Origin: Sequoia sempervirens
Taxonomy: Eukaryota > Streptophyta > Pinopsida > Cupressales > Cupressaceae
Reading direction: 5' to 3'
DNA length: 64,000 bases
Assembly: GCA_007258455.2 (NCBI GenBank)
Contig: VDFB02252616.1
Coordinates: forward strand, 125,349,625 to 125,413,624
Shown piece after piece: positions 37,702-50,703 of the stretch. Below the pieces are notes generated by a model. The model was not told the origin of the DNA, made no database searches, and was given only the letters and a program-made list of their open reading frames with translations. Made by a program: the position numbers and the translations under genes. The stretch's first letter is position 1. The number at the start of each line of letters is the position of its first letter.

Positions 37702-37860
37702 ATAGAGAAGGCAATGAACTTTTTGAAAAAATTCCTAAAATAAATGTGTTCTTATGGTGATGGAATGCCATGATGTGCATTTGTTTGTAATGGCATTCCA
37801 TCACCACGAGACCCCATTTCTTTTGAGGCATTTTTTCAAACAGTTCACTGCCTTCTCTAT
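37702..37860. repeat. Hairpin 2 in intron 4, about 70-bp imperfect arms
   Basis: The arms 37702-37771 and 37790-37860 pair with roughly 85 percent identity around an 18-base loop; the centre is GGTGATGGAATGCCAT. The sequence is homologous to hairpin 1, and the flanking text GATGCTTGGAAAAA and CATAATAGTAAGCAATA is also shared (37369 and 37647 onward). The stem-loop has therefore been tandemly duplicated. Confidence 0.9.
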
Positions 37861-38631
37861 GCCACCACAGTTATCGTACATGTCTACGAAAGTATTTAAT
37901 CAAACAATTCGACAAATTGCTACTATGGGTAAAAGCCTAAAAACACATCCTTTCGAACAAGATATGGATAGGGAAAATAGTAAGCATGATAATCAGAAAT
38001 ATATAGTTTAATAAGTACTCAAAATTTTGTTTATTATATCTCATACATTATAAGTCATGACGTGGATCGCTATTGTAACTTTTTTGTGATTGAATAATTT
38101 GTTGTTTTATTTTTAGATGTTGGTTGTGGAAACACCTCCAAATTTTATGAGGGCAATGGATATCAGTGTTTCATCCGCTATACAATCCTCGATGGCTCTA
38201 ATAGGGGAGGTATGAGGAAAATTACTAAATTTCAATTTACATTTTTTGTTATAGATGTTAGTTTGAGTGAAAAATCAAACCAAATTATTGATTCGTAGTC
38301 TAATTTCTATTTGGATGGTTTATACAGGGCTTGAGCATGTCTTAGCATTGGTGTGTGAATATTTCCCTCATGGAGAGTGATCGTGAGATGGCCGTAAGTG
38401 ATTTTTTTTAAATATATCATTTTTTATAATGTAATTTATAAATATTAATGTCTTTACTTCTTATTGTAACAGTTAAAACTTCACCAAGAACTTAACAGTA
38501 CTAGGAGGAGCAGCAGGAGCACTCCTCAAGTGCAGCACAAACGAGTGATAGACCTATTGCCATCCGATCAACAAGCAAATGGCAAGAGTTTATTTTGAGA
38601 GACTGGAGAGCAATGACTTTTTGTAATGCCC

Positions 38632-41600
38632 CACCTTGTAACCTAAGGAATGATTCATTGTCTACGAAAGTGTAATCATTTTTTTTTAAAGTGTTAATAT
38701 TAACTTTATTAGTTGCATACATTCTCTAAGATATGCGACGACACACTACTTGAGAATCCCATAGATGACTTTAGTATTTAGCATTGCATGTATTTAGTTA
38801 ACATAAACTTAAAAGTAAACATTGCATAACATTTGAATTCCATCCATAAAAGTATATAGTTCAAATAAGATTCTTACATTGAATTTGAAATGACATTACA
38901 ATACTCATTCTCCAGATGAGGTAGATCAAATAATAGTTTACAATTACATATTACAAATGTTCACCTCATAAACAATTGAGGAATGTTACAAATATGAGAT
39001 TTCCAATGATACAAATAAGGAAGTACACATACATCCAAATACAAACTCTCCATCCATGAAGCACTCGTTGCCACGATCAGGAACTGGGGACCCAACGGAG
39101 TAAGGTGCACGTTCCACCCAACCATGTGATACCTGTAGGTCCACCCCCCATGCTAGGAGATAGTAATAAGGTTCCCTAGACATAACCTACAAACCCTAGA
39201 CACAAGTACATACTTAACTTATTGGTTACAATGCTTCCAGAATTAGGACAATCAAATATGCTAAGTTCATAAGGATACTGTTATTTTAGGTGGAGTGTCA
39301 TCGCAATGTTGCAAAGGTTACCCTGGTGTTTCTTCCTAGCTTTCGGCCCCCAACTTGGGTTACCCTGGCAACCTCTTACAAAACCCAACCCCACAAGCAA
39401 ACTATTGTGGAATCGAATATCTTTAAAGATAATAAGATTTTGATTTGCCACTCCAGGCCTTCTTGACTTATTCTCAAGACTGAACTAGCCCTTGAATCTA
39501 TAAGCAAGGCTTATTATCTAGTTAAGGGTTTTAAGCTATCTAATGTGATGATTTAGTTTTCACTGACTTACTAACTCTACATGAGTTACCCAGGCACCAC
39601 TTTGTGTGCCGGCCCTCACTCACAGCCACTCCCCTAAAAATAACATAAGGAATCTAAGTTCTCTATCTAGGGTAAATAAAGTGCACATATATCCAAAATC
39701 TATTAACCAAAATATCACAATGGAAAACACCTCTTGTTTATAGAATCAGGTGTCAAATCTACGCATATTATCATGTGCACAACCCTAGTTATCTCAAAGG
39801 TGGTATAAAAACAAATAACAACCCCCACCTTAAAACAAACTTTTCTGGAAGACTTGTACTTCTAATATATTCCCAATTTAAAGCAAATCAATACAATAGG
39901 AATCAACATTAGGATTTACTAAATCCATCGCATCCATATCATAAAGTACAAAATCAAATGATATGTTTATAATTCTTCCCTTAAATAATAAAAATAATTG
40001 TTTCAAATAATCTAATTTTAATCTTCACAATTTCATATGAATATAAATACCAAATTTTCTCAATATATATATTTTGAAAACTATTTAATCATATACTTCA
40101 CACACATATTTAATTTAAAGAAAATTGCATTATAATACTAAAACTGTTTCCTCAATATTCAGTAAAATACACATTTAAAATTTTACACACACATATATAC
40201 ATACATATATGTATATATATATATATATAAACCAAAATTAAAGACAACTTCAAAATCCGCGAACACCCAAATTTCGAGTTTTGAAGTAGATTTGAAAAAC
40301 TTATTAAAAGATACTTATTATCAAGCATGGGTTTTCAGACTGCTTTACACGGTCATATAGACTGTTTCACACAACCTACCCTCACATGGGGTAACGACTG
40401 TGTTGGCAGTTGTCGCTACCTATGAGGGCAACGTCGATTGCCTCCACAGCCGTCGTCTTGTGTGGGGCGACTGTGGGGGAAGCCTACGGCCCCCTTGGAC
40501 TTATATCCTCACCATTTATTTATTTTTTTTATACAAAATAAAAAATTTCGAAACCCTCGAAAATGTCCACGTTTCGGATCTTTTTAAAAAATGAGGAAAA
40601 TAAAATATCATTATTTTTACATAATGAATTCACATGTATGAGTATATATATTTGTATCAAAGTTTATATATATATATATATAAATAACAAGTACAATTAA
40701 AATATACAGACAAATACCCTGATAAGGCTTTCTACAGGAAACATAGAAGAACATATAAATTATGTACAATTTATTCCCAATATAGTAGTTTCAACTATAG
40801 AGGTTTTTTTTTTTTTTCAAAACCCTCAAATTCCAAGATCTTTTCTACAAGTAATATTTATTAAAAATTCCACTCAGAGGTTTCTTTTCCCCAAATCTAA
40901 CACCAGGTTTAACAAGAAATTTAATTTCAAATTCAACAAAGATTTATTCTATTTCCTTTGAGAATTTACTATTGTTTAACAAATATTTTGTGTTGCCCTT
41001 CGATTTCACTATAAAACTTTGATTTAGAGAAGCAACAAATTTGTACAAAATTAACTTTCACAAAAATCACTGAGAAGAATTATAGAAGTCACAAAAATAA
41101 TTTATTTCCTCAGGCAATCTTTTCAAAGAAAGAAACAAATAAAATTCATAGGGAAATACCTGTATTCCTGTAGCTTGAAGAACTTGGTTGTTGAAGAAAA
41201 GCTTTGCCTGTTGTGTGCAACTTTCAAAGCCCTTCCAAAACACCAAATCCCAGAATTTGCAAATACTAAACCAGAGAACTTATTCCAGAAATACACAACA
41301 ATTCACAAAGGAATTCACAATTTTTTCTCAAATTCCATTTTTTTTTTAACAGAACCTTGTTCTTTTCATTTCCCATGAAGTAATTTCTTGTTTCCCCAAA
41401 ACACATAATATCTTCCAAGAGAATCCTCAACAAGAAAAAGCAATTAATTTAACTAACACACATGTCAAGAAGAAAATATCTTCTAACAACCTCACGAAAA
41501 ATCTTTCTTTCTTCCTTATCAAGAATTCATGCATATTAAAGAATTAAAGAATTCAAAATTCAAAATTCAATTTCCTTTTATTTTATTTTTTATTTTTTTA

Positions 41601-42432
41601 TTTAAAATTTCATTCCCAACAAAGCAATTAATTTAAATTTAATCTATTCTCACAAATAAAGCAACTTTAATTTAATTAATTAATTAATTTAATTAAATAA
41701 ATTTAATCTCAATGATTAAATTACTTAACCAAATAAACTAATTTAATTAATTAAGTAATATATATAAAGCTTTATTTTCAACATTTAAAATTAATTTAAA
41801 ATAATCATTAAATTAAAAGAACATTAATCTTATAATAAATTAACAAAATTCTCCCTTCAAAATAAATAATCCAATCAAACACAAACGAGACAACCAAAGA
41901 CACCAGACTTAAACTGATGACATACTGTGACTGGGTTTAAGACTAGACTAGGAAGAACCTTATTACTACCTCCCAATCAACATTTTCGTTGAGTCTTGAC
42001 ACACTCAGACCTGAGTAACCAGGTGGAGTCGGTGTCATGTACCTACAATCCTGCAATCAAACAAGTAACATACATACATATAATCCATTATACAAACACA
42101 CCGTGTGGAGAAAATCACGGAAATCATAGGGCACTCGCTTGAGCGAATGATGTAACTCTGTTCTCCACACCAATACACATCACATCAAACTAACAAAATA
42201 ACATCAACTAATCTAACATAAGCATATATAAGGCAATAACATCCGAAGTAAACATCTATGCTAACATAAAGCATGACAGAATTAATTACCACCATAAAAT
42301 GTATCATCATATCACAAAAATAAATCCACTATCGCTCTAACGGCAGTGATCAAAACATCAAAACCAAGTACCAAGGTCTATGAAAGTGAAAACATGCTAA
42401 CAGAAAACATAAGCAAAATGGAGGGGTACTAT
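38632..42432 (+). repeat. Long LTR-like sequence (about 3.8 kb), uncertain
   Basis: It begins TGTAATGCCCCACC, a typical plant Ty3 LTR start and similar in form to the TGTCACGACCCC start at 12792. It is AT-rich with a local GC-rich island at about 40380-40500. At 42434 a degenerate TTTTGATTCTAGAGCCC resembles a primer-binding site (TTTTGGTATCAGAGCCC, 13 of 17). No partner LTR is present. A 10-bp inverted repeat GTGTGGAGAA / TTCTCCACAC lies at 42103-42112 and 42161-42170. The right boundary is weak. Confidence 0.4.
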
Positions 42433-44861
42433 ACTTTTGATTCTAGAGCCCTTTGTTGTATGCCTACATGGTAGTTTTGTACATATTTTGTATTGGATAT
42501 ATTTGACATTGTATGCCTATATGGCATTCTTGTAAGCCTATATGGCTATTTTATACCTATATTTTATAATTATATTGACATATATTGATGTATGCATACA
42601 TGGCTATTTGGTTAATACAATTTTTTTATCGATGGTGTCCATATTTGCATGTTATAAATTCATGGTTCAATAGATATGAGTTACGTGTATTCAAGTGTAT
42701 ACTTTACAACTTACGTGTATACTTTGTGACTTACGTGTTTTCATGCATATACCTTGTATTCATGCATATACTTTGTATTAAGTTGTGTATACTATGTATT
42801 CATGTGCATACTTCAAGGCATATGTGTTTTTGACTACTTATGCTTCCCTTATTCACATGTACATGCTTGACTTATTCACGTGTATACTTATTAATTGGTT
42901 AGCCATAGCATTGATCATTGTTGTCCTTCATGTTTTTTATTGAATAAATTAATTGATTGATGGTAAAGAACTTTATCTAAAAGAAAAAAACACATTTTCA
43001 ATTGGTATTCTATGAAATTATTGATAAAAAGATTCCAATATATTTAATCCTTTGATTGGAACAACTTAATTAAGCAAAGGATACATAATCTTCACAACAC
43101 TTGCAAAACAGAATATTCAGAGTAGATGAAGTAGTCAACTTCTTGACACATTATCTATGTTACCGTTTTCTTCTATTTTAGCCCTAGTTCTGGTCTCGGT
43201 TCACTCAGGTGGTGCAGGTCCTAGTTCGGTTCGCCTGTGGATTTATCCAGGGTCCTTCATTTTTCGGTCTAGTTCGCCCAAGGTAGAACCCAAGAGAACC
43301 CAAGCAAAACCTAGACAGAACTCGCATGCCTAGGCATCCAAAAAAGTGTTTCCTTGAACATTTTTTTAATGTTTTATGGAGATTGACTTCGACCCACACC
43401 CAAGGGAACCCTAAAAGTGACCTCTAAATCACTTCAAACACCTTAACTACCTCATTCTTATTCATTTTTTTTGCAAAAAATCATTTTCATTCCAAGAGGT
43501 TGAAATTTTATTTTTTCTTTTTAGATTGAAAGTGGATTGTGACACAACTTTATTTTTTCAAAAATTCTTCTGCATCATTGAACAGAGAATTTATCACACA
43601 TTTGTAGAGAAACAGAGGAATACTACAAACTAAAACACATTACACTTTTGTTCTCACTAACTTGATGTACTCTCCAACATCTCTCTTCTCTCATGTGAAG
43701 AGTTAGAACTGCTTGGCCATGCCTTTGCATCATTCAGGAAGTTTTTCTCCTTTTGACAATGTCAAAAGCATGGTTGCATACAGATTAGGAAAAAGACTTT
43801 TCCTTTTAGATTAGCAATGCATGGAAGTTTCAAAAAGTATCCTTGATATTAAAAAAAGATATGTGTTTATACACTTCAATTGTGCACTCACCCTTTGGTT
43901 CTTTGAAAGAAAAATCTGCATATGTCATTGTTACATTGCACAGGTAAACCAGATTTTGTATTGTGGAGCTATATTAAGCTACCACTCTCAAGACCCATGT
44001 AACAATGATACAAAATAATGTTTGATAGTGCAAGAAGACATCAAAATGGCTAGTGTACTAAACACATTCTTATGATTTATGAAGAACACTGATAACTCTA
44101 CTCAGTTGGCTTCTTTTTTCAAAATCATACAAATTGAACCCTAGCATCAATAGACTTTGTATATCAAGCTACCACAATTCAATTTTCAACGATAAATATT
44201 TATCATGAATGTTTTAAATGACATTCAAGTTTATGGTGGTTTTGTTGTTTATATGATGTTATGTGATATTCTAATCCTAATTCATACTTCTAGGATGCAT
44301 ATATATATATATAGTTTTTACATGATTTTTGTACCAACAAACCTAAATCGAACCGAACCCCCCTCCAAAAATATTTGGCCTAACTGGCAAACCGAACCGC
44401 CAAACCCGAACCCAAACCTCAAAACCTATTCCAACACTATTCATTCTGTCTGCACAAACTTAATTGACCACAAAATTATGTTGCCTCTTGACTTTACCTG
44501 CTTTTACTCCCTCAAACATCTTTTTTTCATTCAAAACCCATGTTTTCCCAACTAGGGCATCATGCCATAACATAATTTTGACCTCCCTTGTCCTTGAAAA
44601 CCTTTTGAACACATCAAAATACATAACCTCACCCTATTTCTAACCTATTCTAACTGATTTTCAAGCAATTTCTTCTTTTCACCTCTTCTAGCCTTGGTTT
44701 TAAGGGGCCTCAATTTTGAATTTTCAGTAGGGGAAACATTAGTAATCTCTTTCAATGCCTTTACCAATGCTATTTTCTTATTCATACTCCCTATCATAAT
44801 TACATCAGGCCCATATCACCGAGACATAGCCTAAACAATAGGTGGAATGACCTATTTCAAC
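42433..44861. other. No gene recognised; short repeats
   Basis: 42460-42890 has degenerate repeats of GCCTATATGG and of GTATACTTTGTATTCATG. Around 43190-43420 and 44340-44420 there are GAACC/CGAACC-rich stretches. No coding domain was found. Confidence 0.5.
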
Positions 44862-47800
44862 ATATTACACTCGAACCCTTGAGGGATTGATCCAGTTGAA
44901 CATAGCTCAAAGTGATTCTGTGTGTTTGGGTGCAAAAGAGGACCATGCCTAGTATAAACATACCTATTCAGATGAGTTGGAACAATTTGTTTGGTCACAC
45001 AAGTTGTAGAACGAAAGTTACACCACTTTCCACTGCTTACATTTGACACTTTTTCCATCAACTAAAAATTGGACACCACGAAAAAATGACTCCAAGATAA
45101 CAAAAACTGAGTTTAATGTAGAGGGGCCCAACACAATCCCATTGGATTAGATGAGAAGTTTCTAAGCATCACAGTATCTGAGTAACAACATGCTGAGGTT
45201 TGCAGCCATTTTGCATTTTGGACCCTCAAAGGATCAATCTAATTGAACGTAGCTCGAAGCAATTTCATGTGTTTGGGTGCGAAAGAGGACCATTTATAAC
45301 GTAAAAATACCTATTTGGATGCGTTGGAATAGTTCATTTGGTCACACGAGTTACAGAACAAAAGTTGCACCATTTTGCAACTTTCCACTACTTGCATTTG
45401 ACACTTTTTCCATCAACTGAAAAATGGACACCATAGGAAAACCACTTTGAGATAACAAAAACTGAGAGAGGTTATTGTAGAGGGGACCAACATGATCCCA
45501 TATTATCATAAAATAAGTTTCTAAACATCATGGTATCTGAGTAACAACATGTTGAAGTTTGTAGCCATTTTGCACTTTGGACCCGTAAGGGATCGATCCA
45601 GTGGAATGTAGCTTGGAGTGATTCCATGTGTTTGGGTCTAAAGAAGGAGAATTCCTACTATAAACATACCTATTCTGACACGTTGGAATAGTTTGTTTAG
45701 TCACACAAGTTGCAGAACGAAAGTTGCACCACTTTGCAAATTTACACTACTTGCATTTTGACATTTTTTCTATCAACTAAAAACTGGACACCACAAGAAA
45801 ACACTCTAAGATAAAAAAATTGAAATATTTTATTGTAGAGGGGCCCAACATGATCCCATAGGATTAGATGAGAATTTTCTAAGCATGATAGTAGCTGAGT
45901 AGCAACATGTTGAAGTTTGCAACCATTTTGCACTTTGAACCTTTAAGGAATTGATCTAGTTGAACATACATCGGAGTGATTCTGCATGTTTGGGTGCAAA
46001 ATAGGATCATTCCTAGTGTAAACATACCTATTTGGATGCATTGGAACAGTTTGTTTGGTCACACGAGTTACAAAACAAAAGTTGCACCACTTTGCAACTC
46101 TCCACTACTTGCAATTGACACTTTTTCCATCAACTAAAAAACTAGACACCACAAGAAAACCACTTTGAGATAACAAAAACCGAGGGAGGTTATTGAAAAG
46201 GAACCCAACACAATCTCATAGGATTAGACGATAAGTTTCTAAGTGTCACGGTATCCAAGTAACAACATGTTGAAGTTTGTAGTCATTTTGCACTTTAGAC
46301 CTTAAAGGAATCGATCTAGTTGAACATAGCTCAGAGCGATTCCATGTTTGGGTGCAAAAGAGGACCATATATAGCATAAAAATACCTATTTGGATGTGTT
46401 GGAATAGTTTGTTTGGTCACATAAATTGCAGAATGAAAGTAGCACCACTTTGCAACTTTCCATTACTTGCATTTGACACCTTTTCCATCAACTAAAAATT
46501 GGACACCACAGGAAAACCACTCCGAGATAACAAAAATGAGAGAGGTTATTGCATAGGGACCCAACATTATCCATATAATTAGATGAAAAGTTTCTAAGTA
46601 TCACGGTATCCAAGTAACAACATGTTGAAGTTTGCAACTATTTTGCACTTTGGACCCTTAAGGGATCGATCCGATTGAACGTAGCTCAGAGTGATTCCGC
46701 ATGTTTGGGTGAAAAAGAGGATCATTCATAGTGTAAAAATACCTATTCAGATGCATTGAAATAGTTCGTTTGGTCACATGAATTGCAGAACGAAAGTTGC
46801 ACCACTTTGCAACTATTCACTATTTGCATTTGACACTTTTTCCATCAACTAAAAATTGGTCACCACAGAAAAACCACTACAAGATAACAAAAATTGAGAG
46901 AGGTTATTGTAGAGGGTCCCAGCATGATCCCATAGGATCAAACAAGAACTTTCAAAGTGTCATATTATTCAAGTAACAACATGTTGATGTTTGCAACCAT
47001 TTTGCACTTTGGACCCTTAAGGAATCAATCTGGTTGAACATAGCTCGGAGGATTTCACGTGTTTAGGTGTGAAAGAGGACCATGCATAGAGTAAACATAC
47101 CTATTCTGATGCATTGGAATAGTTCTTTTGGTCACATAAGTTGTAGAACAAAAGTTGCACCACTTTGCAACTTTCCACTACTTGCATTTGACACTTTTTC
47201 TATCAACTGAAAACTAGACACCACAAGAAAACCACTCTAAAATAAAAAAAAACTGAGAGAGGTTATTGTAAAGGGAACCAATACAATCTCATAGGATTGG
47301 ATGAGAAGTTTCTAAGTGTCACGGTATCCAAGTAACAACATGCTAAAGTTTGCAGCCATTTTGCACTTTGAACCCTTAAAGAATCAATCCAGTTGAACAT
47401 AGCTCGGAGCGATTCTGCGTGTTTGGGTGTGAAAGAGGACCATGTTTAGCGTAAATTTACCTATTCAGATGCGTTGGAATGGTTCATTTGGTCACACGAG
47501 TTGTAGAACAAAAATTGCACCACTTTGCAACTTTTCACTACATGCATTTGACACTTTTTCCATCAACTAAAAATTGGACACCACAGGAAAACCACTCTGA
47601 GATAGCAAAAACTAAAAGAGATTATTGTAGAGGGTCCCAACATGATCGTATAGGATTAGATGAGAATTTTATAAGTGTCATGGTATCCAAGTAACAAAAT
47701 GTTGAAGTTTGCAGCCATTTTACACTTTGGACCCTTAAGGAATCGATCTGGTTGAACATAGCTCGAAGCGATTCCATGTGTTTGGGTGTAAAAGAGGACC

Positions 47801-49166
47801 ATTCCTAGTGTAAAAATACCTATTCGGATGAGTTGGAATAGTTTTTTTGGTCACACGAGTTGCAAAACGAAAGTTGCACCACTTTGCAACTTTCCACTAG
47901 TTGCATTTGACACTTTTTCCATCAAGTAAAAACTGGACACCATAGAAAAACCACTTCAAGACAACAAAAACTGAGAGAGGTTATTATAGAGGGGCCCAAC
48001 ATGATCCCATAGGTTCATTCCAGAAGTTTCTAAGCATTACGGTATCCAAGCAACAACATGCTGAAGTTTGCAGTTATTTTGCACTTTGGACCCTTAAGGG
48101 ATCGATCTAGTTGGACGTAGCTCAGAGCGATTCCACGTGTTTGGGTAAAAAAGAGGACAATTTATAGCATAAAAATACCTATTCAAACACGTTGGGACAA
48201 TTCATTTGGTCACACGAGTTGCAGAATGAAAGTTGCACCACTTTGCAACTTTCCACTACTTGCATTTGACACTTTTTTCATCAACTAAAAATAGGACATC
48301 ATAGGAAAACCACTCTAAGATAACAAAAACCAAGAGAGGTTATTATAGAGGGGCCCATAACGATCTCATAGGATTAGATGAGAAGCTTCTAAGCATCAAG
48401 GTATCCGAGTAACAACATGCTAAAGTTTGCAGCCATTTTGCATTTTGGACCCTTAAGGGATCGATTCGGTTGAACATAGTTCAGAGTGATTCCGCATTTT
48501 TGGTTGTGAAAGAGAACCATGCCTAGCATAAACATACCTATTTGGATGTGTTGGAATAGTTTGTTTGGTCACACAAGTTGCAAAATGAAAGTTGCACCAC
48601 TTTACAACTTTCCATTGCTTGCATTTGACACTTTTTCCATCAACTAAAAACTAGACACCACAGGAAAACAACTCCGAGATAATAAAAATTAAGAGAGGTT
48701 ATTGTAGAGGAACCCAATATGATCCCATAGGATTAGACAAGAATTTTCTAAGCATCACGGTATCCAACTAACAACATGCTAAATTTTGTAGCTATTTTGC
48801 ACTTTGGACCCTTAAGGGATCGATCTAGTTGAACGTAGCTCAGAATGATTCCGTGTGTTTGGGTGTGAAAGAGGACCATTCCTAGTGTAAAAATACCTAT
48901 TCGGATGCATTGGAAAAATCTGTTTGGTCACACGAGTTACAAAATGAAATTTGCACCACTTTGCAACTTTTCACTGCTTGTATTTGACACTTTTTTTATC
49001 AACTAAAAACTGGACACCACAGGAAAACCACTTCGAGTTAACAAAAACCAAGAGAGGTTATTGTAGAAAGCCCCAATTCGATCCCATAGGTTTAGATGGA
49101 TATTTTGTAAGTGCCATGGTATTCGAGTAATACCCCATCAAAGATTTCTACTCTTTTTCACTTTGG
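44862..49166. repeat. Satellite array, 359-bp unit, about 12 copies
   Basis: The anchor GGACCCTTAAGGGATCGATC (with variants) occurs at 44873, 45221, 45580, 45938, 46298, 46653, 47012, 47371, 47730, 48089, 48448 and 48807. Spacing is 348, then 359, 358, 360, 355, and then 359 repeatedly. Other conserved parts are TTGCACCACTTTGCAACTTT, TTGCATTTGACACTTTTTCC and AGTAACAACATG. Units are about 85-90 percent alike by eye. The array begins within a unit and decays after 49130. A period near two nucleosome repeats is common for plant satellites. No open frame spans units. Confidence 0.95.
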
Positions 49167-50703
49167 GATTTGATGTTTCATTGAACTGTATAGTTCCATA
49201 CACGGTGATTATGCTCTTTTTTCGATGGAATTCAATGGGTAGCAGACTTAACTTTGTTTTAGTTTCATTTTATTGGATTTCAAGTGATTTTGTGCATTTT
49301 AGAATCCAATTACTGAGGGTCAGTTTGTATACCCTATTTTAAGGGTTTTGAGTGCATTAAAATGTCATATTAAGCCTTTCAGCCACTGTATGCTTCTATA
49401 ACTCGATGGAAAGGCTTAGTTATGGTTATAAAACATGTGTTCAATTTTGTTTACACAAGGGAGGTGAATAGAGGGTTTTTAGGTGATGCCCTAGATGTCA
49501 AATGGTGCATTTTTTAGTGGAAAAATGGTGGTTTACTGCTAGGGTTTGAAGAAATCTTTCGGGGAAGTGATATCTCTTGAAATTTTAAGCTTGTGCAGAC
49601 CTTTTTGAAGGTGTTTTAGGCTATGGTTGGCTATGGGAAGGTTTTGAGTATGGGTTTTCAATAAAACTTTTCCTAACATGTGAAAGAAGAGGGTTTTAGG
49701 GTTTGTTATGTTAGAGGGCTTGTTGATTCAATTCAAGGTGGAGGAACTCTTCTCAACATCAATTAATCAGACCTCAACAATCATCAACTAACAATAATAG
49801 GCTTATAGTCTCCAAATCTCATCAAATGGGCTTATCTTTTAGAGAAGGTCATCTGATGGCCAAACAAACATCAATCAAGCTTTAACACAGACCCTAAGAC
49901 AAATTCCCAAGAGATCATATCATGTTTCTTTGTACCATCATTAAGATCCAATAGACCACCTTGCACAAAGGTGACTAAATTAGCCCTATTTACAAAGAAA
50001 CGACCTTTTAAACACTAGATCTTAACTCAAACTCCTCAAACAATAGTATGTTACGTGTTAAAACCTCCAATTCCATGATTTTTTTCTAGGTCCAAGACCT
50101 CTAGACCCCTAATACACCAAACTCTCGATTTTAAGCAAAATACTTGGGGTTTTAATGAAACTCCTATCTCTCAAACCTACCATACCAAAACAAAGCACCA
50201 AACACACTTACCATACCCTACACATGGTGAATAATACATTACATGGACAGTCCTTCCCACATTTTTTCAAAACACCACGTGAAACCCTCATTTTCATCAT
50301 GAAAATACCCTACTATAGCCCTAGAACATCATCTCAAACACCCAACCTTGACTCCACAACATTCTAAATAGGTTAGGCATGTATTTTACAAGCTAGAGGA
50401 CCCATTCCATAAGTTATAGTAGGCACAAAAAGTGGAATGGGTTGAATTACATCATGAAATGCTTCAATCCAAGAACACTGTGAAAGTAGGTAGTAGCCGT
50501 AAAAACAAGATAACTTTCACTAGACAAAGAGTTAGAACCTCTAAATAGGTGAAAATGAAAGATAGTTCATCAATCTACATCATCTAATAGATTTTAGATC
50601 ATCTTAGCATTTGTACAGGTCGTACAACAACAAGAAAAGTGAGAAAAACTAGTAAATTTCTAGAAAATAACGTTCTTCTTGATAATAAAAAATGGCTTAC
50701 AAA
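49167..50703. other. No gene recognised
   Basis: Sequence between the satellite array and the SPT16 pieces. I see no domain-bearing frame, terminal repeat or tandem repeat here. Confidence 0.5.

Larger units (their letters stand above)
35648..38598 (+). pseudogene. Unrecognised seven-exon gene with nonsense-only decay
   Basis: Proposed exons are 35648-35678, 35775-36787, 36885-36953, 37047-37112, 38117-38209, 38328-38393 and 38473-38598 (stop TGA). Each intron has GT and AG ends. The first junction splits a codon after its first base and all later exon lengths are multiples of three, so one frame of 488 codons runs through. The protein starts MGPWRRRGGRG, is then Gln/Pro-rich, then helical (ISEIENNKKKIEDFISRL). 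It has a Cys-containing part (DDRPCNNCEVPQYFLRKLY), a Gly/Arg stretch, and CQSCGLTCSYDPTD before exon 3. Exon 2 has six in-frame stops and exon 6 one, all explicable by a single C-to-T or G-to-A change, with no frameshift. I do not recognise the family. Intron 4 (about 1 kb) carries two long hairpins. The gene is divergent from the one ending at 35464. Confidence 0.7.

Noticed and set aside
42103..42170. 10-bp inverted repeat GTGTGGAGAA / TTCTCCACAC as a terminator or regulatory hairpin
   Set aside because: Too short and isolated in this AT-rich LTR-like sequence to assign a role.
44862..49166. Satellite array as a CRISPR array or coding repeat
   Set aside because: Units are directly adjacent 359-bp copies without spacers, and no frame is kept between units.
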